Below are positions 8,441-16,358 of a stretch of 64,000 nucleotides of DNA, in pieces; the stretch's first letter is position 1, and every line of letters begins with the position of its first letter. The translations under genes were made by a program, and so were the position numbers. The notes under the pieces were generated by a model that saw only the letters and a program-made list of their open reading frames with translations, ran no database searches and was not told the DNA's origin. Source of the DNA: Erysipelotrichaceae bacterium (GTDB lineage Bacteria > Bacillota_I > Bacilli_A > Erysipelotrichales > Erysipelotrichaceae); the NCBI GenBank assembly GCA_017428765.1, contig JAFRQF010000034.1:1-64000 (forward strand), in the 5' to 3' direction.

Positions 8441-10270
8441 TTATTCCGGTCTCAGCTGCAGATACAATTCTCTGTACTGCGCAGCGGAATTCTCCCAGGA
8501 AACATCCTTTTGCATATCGCGGATGACCATCTTGTCATTGTTTTCGCGATGCTCGAAGTAAAGCGTCTTGGCTCTGTTGACCGCATCCAGCAGCAGGCCT
8601 GCATCGTAGCCATCGAACGTGAAGCCGTTTCCGGAATCTTCATACATGTTGTACGGTTCGACCGTATCCTTGAGGCCGCCGGTCTCTCTGACGATCGGAA
8701 GTGTGCCGTAACGCATGGCGATCAGCTGTGTGAGTCCGCACGGTTCGAATAAGGACGGTACCAGTAAGGCATCACATGCCGCATAGATCCTGTGTGCGCG
8801 GTCCTCATCGTACATGATGTTGGAACAGACTTCGCCCTTATAAGCGCCTTCGTAATAACGGAAGGAATCTTCATAGCCCGGATCACCGGTACCTAAGACG
8901 ACCAGCTGTGTATTGCCGTCGATCATATTCGGAACGATCGCATTGATCAGATCGAGACCCTTCTGGTTGGTGAGTCTGGAGATCAGACCGATGACGAACT
9001 TGTTCTCATCGACGTTGAGACCCAGTTCTTCCTGTAAAGCCTTCTTGTTGGCTTTCTTCTTTTCGATCGCATCTTCAGTGTTGTAGTTGGTATAGATCCT
9101 CTGGTCGGTATCCGGATTCCAGATGTCACAGTCGATACCGTTGACGATACCTCTGAGCTTTCCGGAATGGTAACGCAGATGGGCATCCAAGCCTTCGCCA
9201 TAGAATTCCGTCTGGATCTCGCCGGCATAGGTATTGGAAACGGTCGTGATCATGTTGGCATAAGCCAGACCGCCCTTGAGCATGTTGGCATCGTTGTAGC
9301 CGACCTTGAGGCAGTCTTTGTTGAAGACATAATCAGGAAGACCTGACCAGTAAGAGATCGTGCCCATATCGTAGATGCCCTGGAAACGCAGGTTGTGAAC
9401 GGTCATGATCGTCTTGGAACGGGCGATCGCCGTATTTTCAAACTTGGTGTGCAGATAGACCGGCACCAGAGCCGCCTGCCAGTCATGGCAATGGATCACA
9501 TCAGGGATCCAATTCAGGTACAGCAATGCGGACAAAGCTGCCTTGGCAAAGTAGCAGAACTTAGGGATATCGTCGACCATATTGGTATACGGGTTGCCGC
9601 TGGTGAAGAATTCTTCATTATCGATGAAATCATAAACGACGCCGTCAGCTTCGTATTCCATGATACCGACATAGAACTGACGTCCGTCGGAACACAGATC
9701 CATATAGAATTCGCCGCGGTAGACCATCTTCTCCTGGTACTTCCAAGGGATGCATTTATAACGAGGCAGGATGACCTTGACATCACAGTTCTGCTTCACG
9801 AGCTCTCTCGGCAAAGCATACATGACATCGGCCAGACCGCCGGTCTTGACAAACGGATAACACTCCGAACCGATGAAAGCTACGCTTCTTCTCGGACCGA
9901 GATCCTTTACCGGCTCTTCAAAGACGACAGGTTCCTCGACCTTTTCTTCGACCTTTTCTTCAACGACCTCTTCCGCCTTTTTCACCTTGACGGCTTTCAC
10001 TGTCTTTCTGGTCTTCTTTTCTTCTGCCGGCTTTTCTTCTTTTGCGGCCTTGGAAACTCCGGAAGTCTTCCTGGCAGGTTTGACAGCCTTGCCGTCAGCC
10101 GCTACCATGACCTCAGCCATCTCGCTTTCAACGTTCGCCGCAGCTTCTTTCACCTTGCGGGCCGCCGTCTTCTTAACAGGTTTCTTCTCTGTTTCTTTCA
10201 GAGCACTTTCTGTCTTTTCTTTTTTTACAGTCTTGCTTTTAGTCTTCTTTTCTTCTTTCTTTTCAGGCAT
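8441..10270 (-). CDS. glgA: Glycogen/starch synthase with a ~140-residue Lys/Glu/Ala-rich N-terminal extension
   Basis: Residues about 140-609 are a complete GT5 glycogen synthase that transfers glucose from ADP-glucose to alpha-1,4-glucan. The N-terminal substrate loop KTGGLADV and the C-terminal EPCGLTQLIAM segment are present. ATG at 10270 is chosen because GAGGGGGG lies just upstream. Upstream in-frame codons lack such a site. The first 140 residues are low complexity: KK, EKK, VKK, EEKVEEK blocks rich in Lys, Glu, Ala and Val. Typical GlgA is near 480 residues, so the tail is an added segment with no recognisable fold. No other glg genes are adjacent; the gene is monocistronic with its own terminator. 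Confidence 0.9.
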   Translation of the reverse strand: MPEKKEEKKTKSKTVKKEKTESALKETEKKPVKKTAARKVKEAAANVESEMAEVMVAADGKAVKPARKTSGVSKAAKEEKPAEEKKTRKTVKAVKVKKAEEVVEEKVEEKVEEPVVFEEPVKDLGPRRSVAFIGSECYPFVKTGGLADVMYALPRELVKQNCDVKVILPRYKCIPWKYQEKMVYRGEFYMDLCSDGRQFYVGIMEYEADGVVYDFIDNEEFFTSGNPYTNMVDDIPKFCYFAKAALSALLYLNWIPDVIHCHDWQAALVPVYLHTKFENTAIARSKTIMTVHNLRFQGIYDMGTISYWSGLPDYVFNKDCLKVGYNDANMLKGGLAYANMITTVSNTYAGEIQTEFYGEGLDAHLRYHSGKLRGIVNGIDCDIWNPDTDQRIYTNYNTEDAIEKKKANKKALQEELGLNVDENKFVIGLISRLTNQKGLDLINAIVPNMIDGNTQLVVLGTGDPGYEDSFRYYEGAYKGEVCSNIMYDEDRAHRIYAACDALLVPSLFEPCGLTQLIAMRYGTLPIVRETGGLKDTVEPYNMYEDSGNGFTFDGYDAGLLLDAVNRAKTLYFEHRENNDKMVIRDMQKDVSWENSAAQYRELYLQLRPE

Positions 10271-10376
10271 TGTGTTACCCCCCTCACATTTTGGATCAAA
10301 AGACCACATCACGGCACTTCCACAGGTACCGCGGTCCTATACCCATTATCGCAGATTTTTATTTTTTTCAAAACTT

Positions 10377-10958
10377 TCATCCGTTTTTTGTTGCAAAACC
10401 GTCCATTTTTTCACGATCCAGCCCTTCGATCACAGTAAGAAGTTCTCTGTAATAATCGGAAACATCATTTTTTATCATCAGCCCGCCCTGCAAAGACATG
10501 TGATCGCCTTCATATACATCAAACACGTTCCAGATGCCCTTTTTGATATCTGTTCCATCATAAGAACGATGAGGATCAGGCAGAGGATACATGGAAGAGA
10601 CCGTATTGACCAGACCGTCATTTGCCTTCCAGCTTTCATCGATCACAAAACCGCCTTTCGTCTTACCGGTATAAACACCCATGCGTCTCGATGTCCTGGA
10701 ATAGATGATCTCCGTTTTTTCTCTGACAGGTTCCTGATCGCCTTTTTCGTTGCAGACAGTCATGCAGCAGGGCTGTGAGAAATAATAGATGTCCTTTGAG
10801 ATCGGCATCCTTTCATTCAAAGATAAGGCATTGTCGATAAGCATGTCATAGGCCGCACGATCACGTATCGGCAAAGTATCCTTCCCTTTATTGTTTCCCG
10901 ACATCAGCGAAGCACCGATCCGCTCTTTGAAATTACCTTTGATCGCATACGGTCTCAT
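10377..10958 (-). pseudogene. C-terminal remnant of a secreted lipase
   Basis: This 193-codon frame matches the C-terminal part of Firmicute triacylglycerol lipases (staphylococcal lipase group): YDMLIDNALSLN, DIYYFS, ANDGLVNTVSSMYPLP, KGIWNV and EGDHMSLQGG. These carry the Asp and His of the catalytic triad. The N-terminal half, including the signal peptide and the GxSxG nucleophile, is missing. Upstream DNA is instead the start of an EAL-domain gene in another frame. There is no Shine-Dalgarno for the nominal ATG. I read it as a truncated, non-functional remnant that ends at its natural stop. Confidence 0.7.
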
Positions 10959-11166
10959 CCTTACAGCTTACGATCGGCTGATAATAGACTTCGATCTGCC
11001 TGTTTTCGATCGCTTCATCAAACAAGAGGGAGATCTCATCTTCATAGGAGACCTCTTCCGTTTCAGTTTCTTTCCCCTTCGTATACATATAGGCCAGAAG
11101 AAAAGTCTCGCCCAGCAAGGTCAGCACCAGCAAAACAAGCAGCAAGTTTTTAAGACCGTTTTTCAT
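10933..11166 (-). pseudogene. N-terminal stub of an EAL-domain (cyclic-di-GMP phosphodiesterase-like) membrane protein
   Basis: This 77-codon frame encodes one TM helix (about 6-29), a Glu-rich linker, then LFDEAIENRQIEVYYQPIVS, the opening of an EAL domain. The homology stops at KDETVC, and the frame closes four codons later where lipase sequence takes over. An EAL domain needs about 240 residues, so this stub cannot be active. ATG at 11166 directly follows the stop of the upstream GNAT gene, so a longer gene was once coupled to it. The junction with the lipase tail lies near 10945-10955. Confidence 0.65.
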
Positions 11167-11628
11167 CTACAGCGCCTTCTTTACTATGACCTTTTCTTCA
11201 TCACGGAATACTTCTTTGAAACCCTGCTTCAGAAACAGCGACAGAGACGGATTGTCTATGGCGATCTCATCATATAGTTCTGCGATACCGTTTTCCTTCG
11301 CCATATGGCAAAGCATCTGCAGGCCTTTCCTGCCATAGCCCTTGCCTCTGAAAGGAAAATGGATCAGGACATCCGCCTGGCATCTTCCCGCTGTATCGAT
11401 GTGATACGCGATCTCGCCGACAAAAGCGCCTTCATCGTTTTGAAGATAACGATAGACCCGCTTCCCCTGACCGTTAACGATCCATGCATCATACCAGTTT
11501 CGCCATTCCTTTTCAGGAAAAGGGATGCATCCGCCATAGGCATGATTGTAGGACATGGTCTTCTCGTCTTCCATCATCATCTTTCTGAAATAGAGGTCTT
11601 CATATTCCGGAACATACGTCTTCAGCAT
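11167..11628 (-). CDS. GNAT-family N-acetyltransferase
   Basis: The 153-residue protein shows the GNAT fold order. The acetyl-CoA pyrophosphate loop is in FPFRGKGYGRKGL (residues about 92-104), and the C-terminal strand contains LSLFLKQGFKEV. It transfers an acetyl group from acetyl-CoA to an amine. The substrate is unknown and could be a small molecule or a protein N-terminus. It lies downstream of the tRNA-Leu terminator and directly abuts the EAL stub, which was probably its operon partner before deletion. Confidence 0.85.
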   Translation of the reverse strand: MLKTYVPEYEDLYFRKMMMEDEKTMSYNHAYGGCIPFPEKEWRNWYDAWIVNGQGKRVYRYLQNDEGAFVGEIAYHIDTAGRCQADVLIHFPFRGKGYGRKGLQMLCHMAKENGIAELYDEIAIDNPSLSLFLKQGFKEVFRDEEKVIVKKAL

Positions 11629-11701
11629 ATCATCTTCATTATAGCGAAGTCCGCTTCCGCTTTGATATCGCTGACACCTTCCCTGTCATGTAGGAAGGCA
11701 T

Positions 11702-11727
11702 AAAAAAAATCATCTTTTCAGATGATC
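11702..11727 (-). terminator. Intrinsic terminator after tRNA-Leu
   Basis: On the minus strand ATCATCT, GAAA loop, AGATGAT is followed by eight Ts, 11 nt beyond the tRNA. Confidence 0.9.
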
Positions 11728-11737
11728 GCTTATCAAA

Positions 11738-11820
11738 TGGTCCGGGCTAAGGGACTCGAACCCCCACGGTCGCCCACCAGATTCTAAGTCTGGCGCGTCT
11801 ACCAGTTCCGCCAAGCCCGG
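11738..11820 (-). tRNA. tRNA-Leu (anticodon TAG)
   Basis: The acceptor stem is CCGGGCT with AGCCCGG. The anticodon stem CCAGA/TCTGG encloses CTTAGAA. A long variable arm typical of leucine tRNAs, a T loop and an encoded CCA are present. The length is 83 nt. Confidence 0.95.
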
Positions 11821-11847
11821 ATACCTATTTATCTTATGATAATTGCC

Positions 11848-11876
11848 TGGAAAAAGCAATTCATAACCTTTATAAT
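11848..11876 (+). promoter_or_regulatory. coaX promoter, -10 seven bases before the start codon
   Basis: TATAAT at 11871-11876 is preceded at 17 bp by TGGAAA, a weak -35. The ATG of the best-supported coaX start is at 11884, so transcription would begin at or next to the start codon. No Shine-Dalgarno is present. Confidence 0.55.
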
Positions 11877-11883
11877 AATGTGT

Positions 11884-12645
11884 ATGATTTTAACAGTTGA
11901 TTTAGGGAACACCAGCACGAAATTAGGCCTGTTTGACGGGGATCTGCAGATCTCTTTCCTTTGTGCTGACGGTGTTTATGACAATTATCGCAGCCTTATC
12001 CTTTCATTCATCTATAAGGCCAATCTGAGGGAAGATGCCATCGACAAGGCGATCCTTTCCTGCGTCGTACCGCGTGTCTACGACAACATCTTCGATGCGC
12101 TGGCTTCGATCGTCGGCGAAGAGAATATCGTCGACATCAACCCGAATACCGACTACGGCATCAAGCTGGTCATGCCATCCCCGCAGGATACGGGCGATGA
12201 TCTGATCGTCATGTGCGCTTATGCCTACAACCTGTACAGAAGAGAGATGCTGATCGTATCGATGGGTACGGCTACCGTCATCTGTCACGTGACAAAGTCA
12301 GGCGAATTCAAGCACTGCATCATCGCGCCGGGCTTCTCCAAGATCGCCGAAACGCTTTGGAAGAATGCTGCCCAGCTTCCGGAATTCGAACTCAAACATA
12401 CCGATACCTATCTGGCCAACAATACGGTCGATGCGATGAACGTCGGCATCTACAACGGCTATATCGGCATGTTGAAATCGCTGATCGAAGGCATGAAGAA
12501 CGAGATCGGCGAAGACATGTACATCATCGGCTGCGGCGGACTTGGCAAGAAAGTCGCACCATACATGAACGTTTTCAACGAATACGACCCGGACTTCGTG
12601 ACAAAAGGACTCAACTACCTGTGTCAGAGGTATATCGGTGACTAG
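11884..12645 (+). CDS. coaX: Type III pantothenate kinase
   Basis: The product (253 residues from ATG 11884) opens with MILTVDLGNTSTK, the phosphate-binding loop of the ASKHA-fold CoaX family. It also has MGTATVICHV and the GCGGLGKK segment near the C-terminus. It phosphorylates pantothenate, the first step of coenzyme A synthesis. An upstream in-frame ATG at 11878 is possible. Longer starts are rejected because the promoter -10 would lie inside the gene. Its stop overlaps the GTG start of maf by 8 bp, forming a two-gene operon that ends at a strong terminator. Confidence 0.92.
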   Translation: MILTVDLGNTSTKLGLFDGDLQISFLCADGVYDNYRSLILSFIYKANLREDAIDKAILSCVVPRVYDNIFDALASIVGEENIVDINPNTDYGIKLVMPSPQDTGDDLIVMCAYAYNLYRREMLIVSMGTATVICHVTKSGEFKHCIIAPGFSKIAETLWKNAAQLPEFELKHTDTYLANNTVDAMNVGIYNGYIGMLKSLIEGMKNEIGEDMYIIGCGGLGKKVAPYMNVFNEYDPDFVTKGLNYLCQRYIGD

Positions 12646-13195
12646 GATCATATTAGCTTCCAAATCGCCGCGCAGAAGAGAGCTCATGGAACTTCTGCAC
12701 ATCCCGTTCGAAGTCATCGTTTCCGACATCGATGAGCAGATCGACTATACAAACGATCTGGTCAAAGAGATCGAAAAGCTCTCCTTTCGAAAGGCACAAG
12801 CCGTATTCAAAGATCACTCTGATGCCCTGGTCATCGGTTCGGATACGATCGTCAAGATCGGCAACGATGTCTTAGGAAAGCCCAAAAACATCGAAGATGC
12901 CAAAGCGATGCTCAAGGAACTCTCCGATAACACCCACCAGGTCGTTACCGGCGTCACGATCTTATGCAAAGACAAGGCAGAGACCTTCTCTTCCGTAGCG
13001 GATGTGACCTTCTATCCTTTGAGCGATGAAGAGATCGATGCCTATATCGCTACCAACGAACCGATGGATAAGGCCGGCTCCTATGCCATTCAGGGCGATG
13101 CCGCCAAGTTCATCCGTTCCATCCATGGCGATTATTACACGATCGTCGGACTGCCGATCGCCGAACTTTACCATCGCTTAAAGAAATATTTGTAA
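12638..13195 (+). CDS. maf: Maf-family nucleotide pyrophosphatase
   Basis: The 185-residue protein begins with the Maf signature ILASKSPRRRELM and has IGSDTIVKIG and AGSYAIQGDAAKFI, which form the nucleotide site of the dTTP/UTP pyrophosphatase subgroup. Maf proteins hydrolyse non-canonical or selected nucleoside triphosphates to monophosphates and have been linked to arrest of septation. The start is GTG at 12638 inside the end of coaX, so translation is probably coupled. Confidence 0.9.
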   Translation: MTRIILASKSPRRRELMELLHIPFEVIVSDIDEQIDYTNDLVKEIEKLSFRKAQAVFKDHSDALVIGSDTIVKIGNDVLGKPKNIEDAKAMLKELSDNTHQVVTGVTILCKDKAETFSSVADVTFYPLSDEEIDAYIATNEPMDKAGSYAIQGDAAKFIRSIHGDYYTIVGLPIAELYHRLKKYL

Positions 13196-13196
13196 A

Positions 13197-13222
13197 AAAT
13201 ATCCTTCACGGATATTTTTATT
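13197..13222 (+). terminator. Intrinsic terminator of coaX-maf
   Basis: AAATATCC, loop TTCAC, GGATATTTTT forms a hairpin with a T-rich tail directly after the maf stop codon. Confidence 0.85.
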
Positions 13223-13242
13223 TGTAGTAGAATAAGATACAG

Positions 13243-13316
13243 GCCGACATAGTATAGTGGTAATACGCATCCATGGTAAGGATGAATCCCGTGTTCAATT
13301 CACGGTGTCGGCACCA
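13243..13316 (+). tRNA. tRNA-Thr (anticodon GGT)
   Basis: The acceptor stem is GCCGACA with TGTCGGC, the anticodon loop ATGGTAA lies between CATCC and GGATG, the T arm is CCGTG/CACGG, and CCA is encoded. The length is 74 nt. Confidence 0.93.
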
Positions 13317-13325
13317 TCTTAAGAC

Positions 13326-13351
13326 AAAGCCTGCTGAAGGGCTTTTTTCTT
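13326..13351 (+). terminator. Intrinsic terminator after tRNA-Thr
   Basis: AAAGCC pairs with GGGCTTT and is followed by a T run; it lies about 10 nt after the tRNA. Confidence 0.75.
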
Positions 13352-13362
13352 TATATATATTA

Positions 13363-13386
13363 AAAGTTCAGGATGACCTGAACTTT
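13363..13386 (-). terminator. Intrinsic terminator of the sensory hydrogenase-phosphatase operon
   Basis: AAAGTTCAGG, loop TCAT, CCTGAACTTT on the minus strand follows the phosphatase stop by 4 nt. The facing tRNA-Thr terminator lies close by, so the two convergent units are separated. Confidence 0.8.
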
Positions 13387-13390
13387 CTTA

Positions 13391-14563
13391 TCAATAATAG
13401 GTGACCTTGACGGTCTTATTCAGCTTTTTGAGCACATCTATAAGCTCATCGACCAGTTTCATCTTCAAAGAGATGGAAAGCGATGAATTGTTCTGGTGGG
13501 CCGGATTGACGGCACAGCCGGAGAAGATGTTGACATCGGTCGCCTCTTCAAACAGGATCGAGGCAAGCCTGGATGCGCCATCCGTCTTGAAATACCAGTT
13601 GAAGTAATCATCGTTCTGACCGGCAAAGTTCTTTCCGTATTCCAGAACGCGGTTCATCGTGATCATGCCCTCCGTCACCAGATCCACTCCTTCGATCCTT
13701 GACATCGGCGGGATATCGGTGTCCATCTCGTTGTTTTCATTGATGATCTCTTTGCCCAGACATCTGGCAACGATCTTGGCGGTCGTGCCGCCGCAGACGA
13801 TGTGCTTGCCTTTTTTGGACATGAACAGAGACACCATCTTTTCATCATCTTCCGGTTTGGTGGAAGGTCCCATCATCAGATTGACCTGCTTCCTTTCTTT
13901 GATACGCACGCAGGCACAGGTCACATCATCTCCCGGCTTGGAGGCATACAAGGCATTGCAGCGATCGATCAGAGTGGTGGCCAGCACTTTTGCGCAGGAA
14001 TCATCCATCACTGTCTCTTCCATGAACTTCATGATCTCCGGAAGTTCCCAGCCGTAGTTCAGTATCTCTCCGGCACCGGCGTTCTTCACGCCGTCCGACA
14101 TCATGAAGATGCAATCCCCTTCCATTGCCGTAAAGTCATAGCGTTCGATCCTTTTGCCATGGATCTCATTTACGATATATTCCGGCAGGATCGCCTTGTG
14201 ATCTCTTACGATGAACGGGGACGGATTGTCGTAATTGTAGACCTTGATCTCTCTGTTGTTTTTTATCGAGATGACCGAAAACGTCGAATAGGCAACGCCC
14301 CTGTCCTTACATACGGGCAGAGTCGCGATGATCGTTTCCACGCACTGTTCGATACTGATGCCGTTTCCTACCATCTTCGACAGCATCGTGGAAGTCAGCG
14401 TCGAAAGGATGTTTGCCTTGACCCCGCTTCCCAATCCGTCGGCCAGGACGACGACATAGGAGCCTTCTCCCAAGTCGGTGACAGTCACATTGTCGCCGCA
14501 CAGCATCTCTCCGACGTGGTTGATCGAAACATAGCCGATATCGCTGTAAAGATTATTCACCAT
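13391..14563 (-). CDS. SpoIIE-type serine phosphatase paired with the sensory hydrogenase homologue
   Basis: The 390-residue protein has a PP2C/SpoIIE phosphatase domain in residues about 1-225. Metal-binding aspartates sit in LADGLGSG, MSDGVKNAG and GDDVTCACVRI. The C-terminal 160 residues form a second domain that I cannot assign. ATG at 14563 overlaps the hydrogenase homologue by 11 bp, so the two proteins should be made together. SpoIIE-type phosphatases usually dephosphorylate anti-sigma antagonists or other Ser/Thr phosphoproteins. Here the upstream iron-sulfur sensor probably controls the activity. The target is unknown, and no antagonist gene is adjacent. Confidence 0.82.
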   Translation of the reverse strand: MVNNLYSDIGYVSINHVGEMLCGDNVTVTDLGEGSYVVVLADGLGSGVKANILSTLTSTMLSKMVGNGISIEQCVETIIATLPVCKDRGVAYSTFSVISIKNNREIKVYNYDNPSPFIVRDHKAILPEYIVNEIHGKRIERYDFTAMEGDCIFMMSDGVKNAGAGEILNYGWELPEIMKFMEETVMDDSCAKVLATTLIDRCNALYASKPGDDVTCACVRIKERKQVNLMMGPSTKPEDDEKMVSLFMSKKGKHIVCGGTTAKIVARCLGKEIINENNEMDTDIPPMSRIEGVDLVTEGMITMNRVLEYGKNFAGQNDDYFNWYFKTDGASRLASILFEEATDVNIFSGCAVNPAHQNNSSLSISLKMKLVDELIDVLKKLNKTVKVTYY

Positions 14564-16232
14564 CTGATTTCACCAGCCCTTTGAGTTTCTCCAGAGCGAT
14601 CTTTGTCTCGGCTGCCGTTTCGCCTAACAGAGAAGCGATCTCGTGAACCGAGCGCATGTTCTGTTCAAGCAGCGAATCGGTGATCGAAACGGTATTGTTG
14701 ATGATCTTGAACTTCTCCTGCTTCTGTAATTCCTCTTCGGTGATGTCCCGGAAAACGGCGACCAGAACTTTGAACTTCTCATCATAGGAGATGGTCTTTT
14801 CGATGTATTTTTCATATTCGGAAAGATATTCATATTTGCCGGCGATCTTCTTACCTTCCAGAGCCTCAAAGAAATCGGAAGGATCCAGGATCATGGCGAT
14901 ATGCTGGCCTGTGACCGTATCCGGTGAATTCAAAGACAGGAGCTTGCACATGGTATTGTTGATCAGACCGATGTTGAGCTCTTCATCTAAGACCATCAGG
15001 CCGTTTGGCGTATTGTTGACGATGTTGTTTGCCAGAGACTGGGATTTCTCCATCAGCAGCGGCAGACACATGTCGATATTGGCATAGCCGCGGATGATCG
15101 CTCTGGCTTTGTCTTTGCAGGAATCATAGCCGCAGCAGCCGCAGTTGATCCTGTCTTTCGGATCTTTCTTGCCCATCTTTCCCAGCATCGCTTCGATCTC
15201 TTCCTCGCTTGGCTGGCGGTGCTGGATGGCGCTACGGTCATATGCGGTCCTGATATCATCCATGGTCGTCAGTTCGTAATCGAAATCTTGATTTCCGGCA
15301 TACTGATTGATCATGTGGGTGCTGGCTAAGATCGATCTTTTCTTGCGCTTGGCGATCGGACCGGCCACACAGCTGCCCTGGCAGGAAGACATCTCGATGA
15401 AACACTTGTGAAGCTTTCCTTCCCTGAGATCGTTCAAAGCGGAGATGCAGTTCTTCATCCCATCCACGACAAGGTAGTCATATTCCTTGTTTTCGCATTT
15501 CATGGTCTTTAAGATACCACCGGATTCCGGGAAGAGTCTGGCTTTCGAGCGTTCACGGACCTCTTTGTTTTCCGTTGTCATGACTTCGATGCCTTCTTTT
15601 TCCAGCCACTCATCGAGTTCTTCGAAAGTCAGCACGGCATCGATGTATTCGCTGTGATCGCCTTCGTCCTTCTTGGCGATGCAAGGCCCGATGAATACGA
15701 CGTTTGCGTTATCGAATCTCTGTTTCAGGTTGAGACCGTGTGCGCACATCGGCGATAAGACATCCGCGAGATACTTCCGGCATTCCGGATAGTGTTTCTG
15801 TATCAGGATGTTCACGGCATGGCAGCAGGAAGAGATGATCACATCGCGGTCCTTATCTTCCAGAAGCCTGTCATAGGCATTCTTGACGATCGTCGCACCG
15901 AGCGCCGTCTCTTCGACATCCGCAAAGCCGAGTTTCTTCAGCGTTTCCTTCATGCACAAGATATCACTTTCGGAATAATAGGAAACAAAGCTCGGTGCCA
16001 GTGAGACATACGTCTTTCCTTTTGCGATGAGAGCTTTGACTTTGTCCACGTCATTTCTGACGACTTTGAGTCTCTGCGGACAGATGTTGTAGCACGAACC
16101 GCAAAGGACGCAATCCTCATGGATGATCGAAGCGCGGTCGTTTTCAAAAGAGATCGCCTTGATACGGCAGCTCCTTATACACTTGTAGCAGTTCTTGCAA
16201 TTATCTGTCTTGCTTACCAGGCATCTTTCCAT
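14553..16232 (-). CDS. Sensory-type [FeFe]-hydrogenase homologue with PAS domain
   Basis: The 559-residue protein starts with two ferredoxin [4Fe-4S] motifs (CKNCYKCIRSC and CVLCGSCYNICP, residues about 12-53). An H-cluster domain follows, with cysteines in ISSCCHAV, IGPCIAKKDE and EMSSCQGSCVAG. These correspond to the L1, L2 and L3 motifs of hydrogenases, though with non-catalytic-type neighbours: His replaces Pro after CC. A further cysteine cluster CGCCGYDSC lies near residue 355, then a PAS domain near 390-490 and a helical tail. This order matches sensory HydS-like proteins, not energy-conserving hydrogenases. GGGAGGAATAG precedes ATG. Sensing of H2 or redox state is inferred. Confidence 0.82.
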   Translation of the reverse strand: MERCLVSKTDNCKNCYKCIRSCRIKAISFENDRASIIHEDCVLCGSCYNICPQRLKVVRNDVDKVKALIAKGKTYVSLAPSFVSYYSESDILCMKETLKKLGFADVEETALGATIVKNAYDRLLEDKDRDVIISSCCHAVNILIQKHYPECRKYLADVLSPMCAHGLNLKQRFDNANVVFIGPCIAKKDEGDHSEYIDAVLTFEELDEWLEKEGIEVMTTENKEVRERSKARLFPESGGILKTMKCENKEYDYLVVDGMKNCISALNDLREGKLHKCFIEMSSCQGSCVAGPIAKRKKRSILASTHMINQYAGNQDFDYELTTMDDIRTAYDRSAIQHRQPSEEEIEAMLGKMGKKDPKDRINCGCCGYDSCKDKARAIIRGYANIDMCLPLLMEKSQSLANNIVNNTPNGLMVLDEELNIGLINNTMCKLLSLNSPDTVTGQHIAMILDPSDFFEALEGKKIAGKYEYLSEYEKYIEKTISYDEKFKVLVAVFRDITEEELQKQEKFKIINNTVSITDSLLEQNMRSVHEIASLLGETAAETKIALEKLKGLVKSDGE

Positions 16233-16320
16233 ACTATTCCTCCCTGAAAATAAGTCTGTAAACCATCAGCTTTCGGCTGTCATCTTAAATGATACACCAG
16301 CGAAAGCCTTTTTCTTTTAT

Positions 16321-16353
16321 AAAAAAGAAAACGCCCTGTTTTTGCAGGACGTT
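16321..16353 (-). terminator. Intrinsic terminator of tex
   Basis: On the minus strand AACGTCCTG pairs with CAGGGCGTT and a long T tract follows, just after the tex stop. Confidence 0.8.
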
Positions 16354-16358
16354 GCTGT

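Noticed and set aside
10271-10376. Possible riboswitch or structured leader before glgA
   Set aside because: Only short, unconvincing complementary stretches are visible and none match a known class.
9395-10438. 347-codon open frame on the plus strand antisense to glgA
   Set aside because: Its sequence is Phe/Leu/His-rich as expected for an antisense reading of a Lys/Glu-rich gene, it has no ribosome binding site, and glgA is a clear family match.
10945-10958. MRP at the start of the lipase-tail frame resembles the EAL-domain phrase EALMRP
   Set aside because: The DNA at that place encodes KDETVC in the EAL frame, so the resemblance is accidental.
12004-12729. Antisense frames over coaX and maf
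   Set aside because: They overlap two well-identified genes and show no independent start signals.
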